Positions 55,882 to 62,910 of a DNA stretch of 64,000 nucleotides are shown piece by piece; positions within the stretch are counted from its first letter, which is position 1; every line of letters starts with the position of its first letter. Source of the stretch: Lysinibacillus sp. FSL W8-0992 (GTDB lineage: Bacteria; Bacillota; Bacilli; Bacillales_A; Planococcaceae); the NCBI RefSeq assembly GCF_038008685.1, contig NZ_JBBOZQ010000001.1:4154001-4218000 (forward strand). The letters run 5' to 3'. The notes under the pieces are model-generated. The model was not told the DNA's origin. It saw only the letters and a program-made list of their open reading frames with translations, and did not search any database. A program made the translations under genes and the position numbers.

Positions 55882-57927
55882 CTAATCAAATCGATCACCT
55901 TGTAGAACACCAGCCTTTTCAAGCATCTCACGTAAATATTGATACGTTTCATCATGCCAAAATGCCTCTGTTTCAATCATTTCAGTAGCATCTTTTCGCG
56001 CTGTCTCAAGCGTTCTATAGTCATGTACTAAATCGGCAACTTTAAAGTCAGGCAAGCCACTTTGCTTACGTCCAAAGAAATCACCTGGTCCACGTAGCTC
56101 CAAATCTTTTTCCGCAAGTCGGAAGCCGTCATTTGTTTCAGTCATAGACTGCATTCGCTCTTTGCCTTCATCAGATTTTGGATCAGCGATTAATACACAA
56201 TAGGATTGATGCTCACCACGCCCTACACGACCGCGAAGTTGATGTAGCTGCGCTAAACCAAAACGTTCTGCATCGTATACTACCATAAACGTTGCATTCG
56301 GCACATTTACCCCGACTTCAACAACTGTTGTAGATACTAATACTTGAATGTCACCTTCACTAAAATCACGCATCACAGCATCTTTTTCATCCGCTGGTAG
56401 GCGGCCATGCATTAAGCCAACTTTATAGCGACCATTAAAATACGAGGCGAGCTGCTCATAAATTTCTACTGCGTTTTGGACATCCAATTTATCCGATTCT
56501 TCAATTAGCGGACAAATAGCATATGCCTGTCTACCTGCTTGAAGCTCTAGCTCTAGTTTGGACAGTACAGAACCAAGCTGTTCTTTTTTCATCCAATGCG
56601 TTTCAATTTCTTTACGCCCCGCTGGCATTTCATCAATCAACGAAACGTCCATTTCGCCAAAGGCTGTAATCGAAAGTGTTCGCGGAATGGGCGTTGCAGT
56701 CATAAAGAGCACATCAGGGTTTTCACCTTTATCACGTAAAATTCTTCGTTGTTCTACGCCAAATCGATGCTGTTCGTCCGTTATTACAAAGCCTAGTCTA
56801 TTAAATATTACATCTGGCTGTATGAGTGCATGCGTTCCTATCACAATATCTATTTCACCATCCGCAAGTGCAGCTAATAATAGACGTCGCTCCTTTGTTT
56901 TCGTTGAGCCCGACAATAACGCTACACGTACACCAAATGGCTCAAACCACTCTAATAAGTTTTCAGCATGTTGCTCAGCTAAAATTTCCGTTGGTGCCAT
57001 TAGCGCTCCTTGAAATCCAGCCGTCACAGCGGCATATAAACAAATCGCGGCAACTACCGTTTTTCCCGAACCAACATCCCCTTGTAGTAAACGATTCATA
57101 CGATGTGGTTCTTTTAAATCCTTGCAAATTTCATTAACAACTCGCTTTTGTGCTCCAGTTAATTCGTATGGTAATGAAGCGATAAATGCGCGTACTTTTT
57201 GCAAGTCAAATTGTATAATCGTACCACGTTCATTATCCTTACGAATTTTTCGTAACGCTTGAATACGAAGCTGAAAATTTAATAATTCCTCATAAGCAAA
57301 TCGCCTTCTTGCTTGTTTAGCGTGTTCAGCATCTAGCGGAAAATGAATACCTTCAAGACCATCACGGATCGAGACAAGCTTGTAGGCCTCCTGCAAATGT
57401 AGTGGAATCGCATCTGGTAGCTCTCCACCAAAATCATCTAACACTTGCCGCATATATTTGCGAAAACGTTTTTGCGGTATCAAACCTTTGAGGCTATAAA
57501 CAGGTTCAAAGTCTACTTGGTCTATTTTCGGACCAAACGTGACTGTTGTACCGTTAATCACTTGTCTGCCTCTATCCCATTTCCCCGTTACCGTCACAAT
57601 AGTACCTGGTACAAGCTTCTGTTTTAAATAGTTTTGATTAAAAAATACTACCTTTACTAAATGTCGGCCAGCGAGCACTGTCACCTGCAAGCGAGATTTA
57701 TTGCGCCCTAAAAACAGCACAGTCGGCTCACGCTCTACTTTACATTCAACAGTAACTCGTTCATTATGAGGTGTTTGCGCTAAATCTTTTAAGCGAAAAT
57801 CCTCATGTCGATGTGGGAATGTCCACAAAAAATCATTTATCGTTTCAATACCTAATGTTTCTAAGTGTGCTGCGGTTTCTTTCCCAACTCCTTTTAATTC
57901 GGAGACAGGACTGGTTAATTCAGTCAC
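55882..57927 (-). CDS. recG: RecG ATP-dependent DNA helicase
   Basis: RecG remodels stalled replication forks and branched recombination intermediates. The 681-residue protein has an N-terminal wedge/OB domain (ERVTVECKVEREP) and superfamily 2 helicase motifs: GDVGSGKTVVA, the DEQHRFGVEQR box, MTATPIPRTL and QLRGRVGRG. The start is GTG at 57927; it lacks a well-spaced ribosome-binding site and lies in the end of a possible 29-codon ORF that has a strong one, so coupling is plausible. A terminator follows. Confidence 0.96.
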   Translation of the reverse strand: MTELTSPVSELKGVGKETAAHLETLGIETINDFLWTFPHRHEDFRLKDLAQTPHNERVTVECKVEREPTVLFLGRNKSRLQVTVLAGRHLVKVVFFNQNYLKQKLVPGTIVTVTGKWDRGRQVINGTTVTFGPKIDQVDFEPVYSLKGLIPQKRFRKYMRQVLDDFGGELPDAIPLHLQEAYKLVSIRDGLEGIHFPLDAEHAKQARRRFAYEELLNFQLRIQALRKIRKDNERGTIIQFDLQKVRAFIASLPYELTGAQKRVVNEICKDLKEPHRMNRLLQGDVGSGKTVVAAICLYAAVTAGFQGALMAPTEILAEQHAENLLEWFEPFGVRVALLSGSTKTKERRLLLAALADGEIDIVIGTHALIQPDVIFNRLGFVITDEQHRFGVEQRRILRDKGENPDVLFMTATPIPRTLSITAFGEMDVSLIDEMPAGRKEIETHWMKKEQLGSVLSKLELELQAGRQAYAICPLIEESDKLDVQNAVEIYEQLASYFNGRYKVGLMHGRLPADEKDAVMRDFSEGDIQVLVSTTVVEVGVNVPNATFMVVYDAERFGLAQLHQLRGRVGRGEHQSYCVLIADPKSDEGKERMQSMTETNDGFRLAEKDLELRGPGDFFGRKQSGLPDFKVADLVHDYRTLETARKDATEMIETEAFWHDETYQYLREMLEKAGVLQGDRFD

Positions 57928-58009
57928 CTTTCACTTCAGCCCCTTTGAGTAGTTCCAATACGAATACCATACCTGTTAGCGTGCACGTATTTAAACTGTC
58001 GTAAATCAA
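57920..58009 (-). CDS. possible 29-residue leader peptide coupled to recG
   Basis: A minus-strand frame begins at TTG (58009), has AAGGGAGGT with 9-base spacing, encodes 29 residues starting MIYDSLNTCTLTG and ending LLKGAEVKGD, and stops at 57920, eight bases inside recG. This arrangement suggests translational coupling to recG, whose own GTG lacks a well-spaced site. I do not recognise the peptide. It may simply be a leader with no product function. Confidence 0.35.
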   Translation of the reverse strand: MIYDSLNTCTLTGMVFVLELLKGAEVKGD

Positions 58010-58169
58010 AAGAGCCTACCTCCCTTCTGTTCAAATCATCGTTAGCTCCTATAGATTGTTAGCATTTTATATTCTATTTACAGCACTTTTCTTCTTAACT
58101 GTATCACAAAATTTTTCATTCGTGTCGTCACAGTATCTACGAAATGCGTATGTACATTTGCTACGGCTA
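58010..58169. other. AT-rich gap upstream of the recG leader ORF, no gene seen
   Basis: Between the tandem array and the small ORF lies AT-rich DNA. A second short start, AGGAG with ATG ATT TGA, is present near 58040 and is not considered a gene. No clear promoter for recG was identified by eye. Confidence 0.3.
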
Positions 58170-58337
58170 GACTTCTATCGGCCATTTCTTCGGGTGTACC
58201 GGCGATTCATGGGCTTCTACTGGCGATTTCTTCGGGTTTACCGGCGATTCATGGACTTCTATCGGCGATTTCCTCGGGTTTACCGGCGATTCACGGACTT
58301 CTACCGGCCATTCCTTCGGGTTTACCGGCGATTCATG
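58170..58337. repeat. tandem array of four 42-bp units (two 21-bp halves each)
   Basis: Units at 58170-58211, 58212-58253, 58254-58295 and 58296-58337 differ at only a few positions. Each has two related halves built around TAYCGGCGATT, so the base period is 21 bp. The array has no stop codon in at least one plus-strand frame because 42 is divisible by three, but that frame has no ribosome-binding site. The array lies between the sdaAA terminator and recG. Confidence 0.85.
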
Positions 58338-58378
58338 GACCCTCAGTAAGTGCCCTCTGCTAAATTTTATCTATAACA

Positions 58379-58418
58379 AAAAAGTGTCAGATTGATTGTA
58401 GTCAATCTAACACTTTTT
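58379..58418 (-). terminator. Rho-independent terminator of sdaAB-sdaAA
   Basis: AAAAAGTGT and AGATTGA (58379-58395) pair with TCAATCT and ACACTTTTT (58402-58418), with one mismatch. T tracts are present on both strands. It lies 30 bp after the sdaAA stop. Confidence 0.85.
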
Positions 58419-58447
58419 CTTTTTTGGTCCAGCCACTTTTCCATGCT

Positions 58448-59368
58448 TTACTCTACTGCTAAACCTGCTTTTAGTATACTTTGTAAATCACCATTATTAA
58501 GAATAGCATTGCTGATTGCTTTTCCTGTTGGCGTCGCAGCTAAGCCACCACGTGCTGTTTCTTTCAAATTCGGGCTCATAGACTGACCAATGCGATACAT
58601 CGCACCAATGACTTCATCGCACGGAATACGACTCGTTACACCTGCTAACGCCATATCTGCTGCAACAAGAGAATTCGCTGCACCCATTGCATTACGTTTA
58701 ACACAAGGCACCTCAACTAATCCAGCTACTGGATCACAAACAAGGCCAAGCATATTTTTTAATGTAATCGCGAATGCTTCTGAACATTGCTGTGGCGTTC
58801 CACCCGCCATCTCCACGATTGCTGCCGCAGCCATACCAGCAGCTGAACCAACTTCAGCCTGACAGCCGCCAGCAGCACCTGAAATGGAAGCATTATTTGC
58901 TACAACAAAGCCAAATGCACCAGAAGTAAATAAATAGCGAAGCATTTGTTCACGTGTTGGATTTAGCTTATTTTTCACAGCAAATAAAGTACCTGGCACA
59001 ACTCCCGCTGAACCAGCTGTAGGTGTTGCACAAATGGTACCCATTGCAGCGTTCACTTCGTTTGTCGCAACTGCTTTACTAACTGCGTCTAATAATAAAT
59101 CCCCTGATAACGATTTTCCTTGTGCAATATAATTTTGAATTAGTACGGCGTCTCCACCCGTTAGGCCTGTTACAGACTGTACTCCTTGCAAGCCTCGTTC
59201 TACCGCTTCTTCCATCACTGTTAAGTTCTGGTCCATCTGTTGCATAATTTCTTCTCGCGTGCGTCCGCTAATTAACATTTCCTGCTCAATCATTAGCTCA
59301 GAAATTAGCTTTTCTTCCTGTTCTGCTCGTTCTACAAGCTCACGTACATTATGAAATAACACTTCCAT
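58448..59368 (-). CDS. sdaAA: L-serine dehydratase alpha subunit
   Basis: SdaAA is the catalytic subunit of the iron-sulfur L-serine dehydratase that makes pyruvate and ammonia. The 306-residue protein contains the conserved cysteines in CATPTAGSAGVVPG, LGLVCDPVAGLVEVPC and VKRN that bind the [4Fe-4S] cluster, and ends LQSILKAGLAVE. It follows sdaAB by 11 bp. It should be expressed when CodY is inactive, given the CodY-like box at the promoter. Confidence 0.96.
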   Translation of the reverse strand: MEVLFHNVRELVERAEQEEKLISELMIEQEMLISGRTREEIMQQMDQNLTVMEEAVERGLQGVQSVTGLTGGDAVLIQNYIAQGKSLSGDLLLDAVSKAVATNEVNAAMGTICATPTAGSAGVVPGTLFAVKNKLNPTREQMLRYLFTSGAFGFVVANNASISGAAGGCQAEVGSAAGMAAAAIVEMAGGTPQQCSEAFAITLKNMLGLVCDPVAGLVEVPCVKRNAMGAANSLVAADMALAGVTSRIPCDEVIGAMYRIGQSMSPNLKETARGGLAATPTGKAISNAILNNGDLQSILKAGLAVE

Positions 59369-59379
59369 AGAGACACCCC

Positions 59380-60042
59380 CTAGTTATTAATTCTCGACAC
59401 TTTCGTAATATGTGGTATTAATGAAATTTGTTGAAGTACTTTTTCCTCAATATTTTGATCAATCTCAATGACCATTAGCGCCGTTAAACCACGTTCAATA
59501 CGTGAAACTTCCATATGCCCAATGTTGACATTGTGCATCGCTAAGCAATTCGCAACATTAGCAATACAACCAGCTCGATCATCGTGAACAACAAGGATGG
59601 CGGGCATCCCACCTGTTAAACGAAGTTTGAAGCCATTGACCTCACTTACTTCAATTTTTCCGCCACCAATCGAAATGCCGACAATAGACATTTCTCCATC
59701 ATCATCACCGAACACTAGTCTAGCTGTGTTCGGATGCTCTGTATTCGCAGTTTCCGGTATAAATTCGTATTCCAATCCGGCTTTTTCCGCATGTTCAAAA
59801 GCCGTTTTAATACGTTCATCAAATGTATCAAAATCTAATAAACCACCAATTATTGCTACATCTGTCCCATGCCCTCTATACGTTTCAGCAAATGATCCAT
59901 AGAGATGAATTTTCACCCATTTCGGTTGTCTACCAAATAAATCTCTTGCTACACGTCCAATACGCGCTGCACCTGCTGTATGAGAAGAAGATGGACCAAT
60001 CATAACGGGTCCAATAATATCAAAAACTGATGTAAACTTCAT
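59380..60042 (-). CDS. sdaAB: L-serine dehydratase beta subunit
   Basis: SdaAB is the regulatory subunit, with the conserved GPVMIGPSSSHTAGAARIGR near the N terminus and a C-terminal ACT domain (ILVVHDDRAGCIANVANCLA) that may sense serine. The 220-residue length is typical. It is the first gene of the sda operon, and its ATG follows GAGGGGTG. The promoter lies about 65-95 bp upstream. Confidence 0.96.
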   Translation of the reverse strand: MKFTSVFDIIGPVMIGPSSSHTAGAARIGRVARDLFGRQPKWVKIHLYGSFAETYRGHGTDVAIIGGLLDFDTFDERIKTAFEHAEKAGLEYEFIPETANTEHPNTARLVFGDDDGEMSIVGISIGGGKIEVSEVNGFKLRLTGGMPAILVVHDDRAGCIANVANCLAMHNVNIGHMEVSRIERGLTALMVIEIDQNIEEKVLQQISLIPHITKVSRINN

Positions 60043-60106
60043 ACAAGCACCCCTCTATTCTATTCGTATAATAATTTTACATTTAGTTATATCATGCTTG
60101 ATAGTT

Positions 60107-60136
60107 ACTATAAAAGTAAAGCACTACATTTATCAA
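60107..60136 (-). promoter_or_regulatory. SigA promoter of sdaAB-sdaAA
   Basis: TTGATA (60131-60136) and TATAGT (60107-60112) are separated by 18 bp on the minus strand; each matches consensus at five of six positions. The -35 overlaps a CodY-like box. Confidence 0.65.
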
Positions 60137-60149
60137 CTTTCAGAAAATT
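60135..60149 (-). promoter_or_regulatory. CodY box at the sda promoter
   Basis: The minus strand reads AATTTTCTGAAAGTT, which matches the CodY consensus AATTTTCWGAAAATT at 14 of 15 positions. It overlaps the -35 hexamer by two bases, a position compatible with repression. Confidence 0.75.
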
Positions 60150-60336
60150 AACACGACTATAATTTATAACTTAATTATATTATTCTTTTTTGTCCACTCT
60201 ATAAATACACACTTTCCAACAAGTTGATATCCCAGTATTTTCAAAATAAGTGTCCTCTGTATAAATACATAAAACTATCTATTTTGTTCATTTCGTGTTG
60301 TTCCCTACATGTTGTATTCCTTTTACCATAAACAAA
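60150..60336. other. AT-rich region upstream of the sda promoter, no gene seen
   Basis: Nothing beyond AT-rich DNA is recognised between the CodY box and the fakA terminator. There is a weaker ATTTTGAAAATA stretch near 60240, too far from the CodY consensus to call. Confidence 0.3.
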
Positions 60337-60362
60337 AGCAGTACACAACTTGTGCACTGCTT
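60337..60362 (-). terminator. Rho-independent terminator of yloU-fakA
   Basis: AGCAGTGCACAA on the minus strand pairs with TTGTGTACTGCT (one G-U pair), followed by TTTTGTTTATG. It lies 30 bp after the fakA stop. Confidence 0.8.
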
Positions 60363-60391
60363 CGCCTACTCGTTTACTCAGTAACCATAGA

Positions 60392-62041
60392 TTATTCTAC
60401 CGAAATAATATATGGATATAATCCTTGTTTACCGTTAAATAACTCCACTTCTACATCTGGATAGTTCTCTTCGATAAATTGGATTAATTCAGAGGCATTT
60501 TCTTCAGAAGTATCTTCTCCGTAAATAACCGTAACGATTTCAGTATTCGCATCTACTAAATCTGTAATGACTTTCTCAGCAGCATCTTTTAATGCTGGTG
60601 TAGATAGTACAATTTTCCCTTCAGCAAGTGCCATAAAATCGTCTTTATGAATTTCTACGCCATCAATAGACGTATCACGCACTGCATAAGTTACTTGACC
60701 TGTTTTTACATGAGCAAATGCTTCTGTCATCGTTGATTGGTTTGTTTTAACCGTTGCTTCTGGATTGAATGAAAGAATAGCAGCCATCCCTTGAGGAATC
60801 GTTTTTGTCGCTACAACTGCCGCTTCAATATCCAATAGCTCTACAGCTTGTTCAGCTGCCATTACGATATTTTTGTTGTTCGGTAAAATAAGTACTTTTT
60901 CTGCGCCAATTTCCTGAACAGCTTTAACAATGTCTTCTGTTGAAGGATTCATCGTTTGTCCGCCTTCAATAACATAAGAAGCACCGATTGAACGTAATAA
61001 GTCAGCTACACCTTCTCCCATCGCAATCGTTACAATGGCATATGGGTGCTTTTCAGCTTTTTTCGCTGGAGCTGATGCTTTGTAATCTTCACCAACAATA
61101 GCCGAATGTTGCTCACGCATATTATCGACTTTAATTTTAATAAGGCTACCGTATTTTTGACCCATCGCTAAAACTGCGCCCGGTTGCTCTGAATGAATAT
61201 GCACTTTAGCAATTTCTTCATCTGAAATAACAAGTAAAGAATCACCTAATGGATTTAATTCATTGCGGAATTGCTCCTCGCTAAATGGCTCTTTTCCTTC
61301 TTCCAAACGAACCATAATTTCCGTACAATAACCAAATTCAATATCCGCGGTATTCATAAAATCTTGTGCTCTATGATGTTCTGCATTAATTAAATCGTCT
61401 AATGTTGCATCATTTTTTTCCGGTAAAGGCTCACCCTTTAAAGAAGCTAAAAAACCTTCATAGACAAATAGCAATCCTTGACCGCCACTATCCACAACAC
61501 CTACTTCTTTTAATACAGGTAAAAGGTCAGGTGTACGCTGTAGCGAAGCCTTTGCTTCTTCAGTAAATGCTTCCATCACAGCGATGATATCGTTTTCACT
61601 TTCGGCAACTTCAACACCTTTTTTTGCCGCTTCACGCGCAACAGTTAAGATTGTTCCTTCAACTGGCTTCATCACCGCTTTATAAGCAGTATCTACACCA
61701 GCTTGGAATGCACCAGCAAAAGCTTTTGCATCAATCGCTGCATCTTTTTCTACAAATTTTCCAAACCCACGGAAAAGTTGTGATAAGATAACACCCGAAT
61801 TCCCACGAGCGCCCATTAGTAATCCTTTTGATAAAGCTTGCGCCGTTTTCCCAATATGTTCTGATGCTTGTAATTCTGTTTCTTTGGCACCAGATGTCAT
61901 CGATAAATTCATATTTGTCCCTGTATCCCCATCTGGTACTGGAAATACATTTAAAGAATCTACATAATTTGCATTTTGATATAGGTGATGGGCACCCATT
62001 TGTACCATTTCAGCAAATTTTAATCCGTCTATAGACCGCAT
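60392..62041 (-). CDS. fakA: FakA/YloV-like fatty acid kinase catalytic subunit
   Basis: FakA phosphorylates fatty acids presented by FakB proteins, which feeds exogenous fatty acids to PlsX/PlsY. The 549-residue protein has an N-terminal DAK2/DhaL ATP-binding domain with PVPDGDTGTNMNLS at about residues 35-48 and GNSGVILSQLFRG, a central domain and a C-terminal domain related to the fatty-acid-binding DegV fold. Position after yloU and near plsX supports this role. The activity of Bacilli YloV is inferred from staphylococcal FakA. Confidence 0.92.
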   Translation of the reverse strand: MRSIDGLKFAEMVQMGAHHLYQNANYVDSLNVFPVPDGDTGTNMNLSMTSGAKETELQASEHIGKTAQALSKGLLMGARGNSGVILSQLFRGFGKFVEKDAAIDAKAFAGAFQAGVDTAYKAVMKPVEGTILTVAREAAKKGVEVAESENDIIAVMEAFTEEAKASLQRTPDLLPVLKEVGVVDSGGQGLLFVYEGFLASLKGEPLPEKNDATLDDLINAEHHRAQDFMNTADIEFGYCTEIMVRLEEGKEPFSEEQFRNELNPLGDSLLVISDEEIAKVHIHSEQPGAVLAMGQKYGSLIKIKVDNMREQHSAIVGEDYKASAPAKKAEKHPYAIVTIAMGEGVADLLRSIGASYVIEGGQTMNPSTEDIVKAVQEIGAEKVLILPNNKNIVMAAEQAVELLDIEAAVVATKTIPQGMAAILSFNPEATVKTNQSTMTEAFAHVKTGQVTYAVRDTSIDGVEIHKDDFMALAEGKIVLSTPALKDAAEKVITDLVDANTEIVTVIYGEDTSEENASELIQFIEENYPDVEVELFNGKQGLYPYIISVE

Positions 62042-62059
62042 TCGATTTTGTTCCTCCTC

Positions 62060-62422
62060 TTACTCATTCGCTACACGAACGCCCTGCACAAAGATATTGA
62101 CAGATTTTACGCTCATACCTAATGTTTTATCTACTGTATATTTCACTTTCGATTGTACTTGATAAGCAACTTCCGAAATTTTAGTCCCGTAACTAACAAT
62201 AATGTACATATCAATATGTAAATCTTCTTCTTGTTGTCGAATTACAACACCTTTTGCAAAGTTCTCTTTACGTAAAATATCAGTTAGACCATCACGAATC
62301 TGATGTTTTGATGCCATGCCAACAATACCGTAGCATTCTATAGCAGCGCCACCAGCAATCTGTGCAAGTACATCAGTTGAAATATCAATTTGGCCGAATT
62401 CGTTATTTAATTCAATTGACAT
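62060..62422 (-). CDS. yloU: YloU, Asp23/Gls24-family envelope-stress protein
   Basis: YloU belongs to the Asp23 family of small cell-envelope-associated proteins. From the ATG at 62422 (120 residues; GGGGG seven bases upstream) it has MSIELNNEFGQIDISTDVLA, followed by EDLHIDMYIIVSYGTKISEVA, both typical. An upstream in-frame start at 62467 would place it inside the promoter and is rejected. It is 18 bp upstream of fakA, the usual pairing in Firmicutes. Confidence 0.93.
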   Translation of the reverse strand: MSIELNNEFGQIDISTDVLAQIAGGAAIECYGIVGMASKHQIRDGLTDILRKENFAKGVVIRQQEEDLHIDMYIIVSYGTKISEVAYQVQSKVKYTVDKTLGMSVKSVNIFVQGVRVANE

Positions 62423-62457
62423 AGAAATGCCCCCTTGGCTCTTTTTGACTAAATTAT

Positions 62458-62487
62458 ATTGTACCACTTTGGGTATACATTAAGCAA
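62458..62487 (-). promoter_or_regulatory. SigA promoter of yloU-fakA
   Basis: TTGCTT (62482-62487) and TACAAT (62458-62463) are separated by 18 bp on the minus strand; the -10 matches at five of six positions. The predicted start is about 30 bp before the yloU ATG. Confidence 0.6.
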
Positions 62488-62665
62488 CCTAAGTTCCCTT
62501 GAAAGCGCCTTGTGTCAACGTTTTTAGCGTTTCATTCCAATCATCACAGTCTACGCTATTTATTGCGAACTAGTCTTTATTGAACTAGTACTAGCTTTGC
62601 CTGAAGTTATACTAACAAAACCTATTTTCATTTTTATTAATCAAACTTCCTTTCCACGCATAAAA

Positions 62666-62691
62666 AAGCTGATGTATTTAAACATCAGCTT
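62666..62691 (-). terminator. Rho-independent terminator after rocB-like gene
   Basis: AAGCTGATGT (62666-62675) pairs perfectly with ACATCAGCTT (62682-62691), followed by TTTTTTATG on the minus strand. It lies about 220 bp after the gene, beyond the palindromic repeat segment. Confidence 0.85.
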
Positions 62692-62699
62692 CACGTATT

Positions 62700-62900
62700 A
62701 AGTATTTAAGTACCTGGTACTTGGTATAGGTACCTAGCATATTATCGGCTCCTAAATCGTAAAAATCCACTTCACTTTCGCGGGCACGACGTAAGCGCCA
62801 CTCTTTCTTGCGCGCGTTCCCACAGTGTAAGTGGATTTTCACTTGGCCAGTCCTAAAACACATGATTAGCATGAAAATTGTTTGAGTGCCTGGCACTTTC
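62700..62900. repeat. repeat segment bounded by related 15-bp palindromes
   Basis: AAGTACCTGGTACTT (62708-62722) and GAGTGCCTGGCACTT (62884-62898) are variants of AAGTRCCTGGYACTT and flank about 160 bp. Inside lie a GGTACC repeat and an 11-bp inverted repeat AAAATCCACTT (62762-62772) with AAGTGGATTTT (62829-62839). A 72-codon minus-strand frame (62678-62896) spans it with an arginine-rich predicted product and no ribosome-binding site. The organisation resembles REP/RAYT-type palindromic repeats; the frame is probably not a real gene. Confidence 0.55.
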
Positions 62901-62910
62901 TATAAAATTA

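Noticed and set aside
58056..58349. Plus-strand 97-codon frame with DFYRRFLRVYRRF-type repeats
   Set aside because: It is created by the 42-bp tandem array, begins at TTG without a ribosome-binding site, and lies on the strand opposite every other gene.
62678..62896. 72-codon minus-strand frame as a real gene
   Set aside because: It has no ribosome-binding site, spans repeat palindromes and overlaps the terminator stem, so it is treated as part of the repeat segment.
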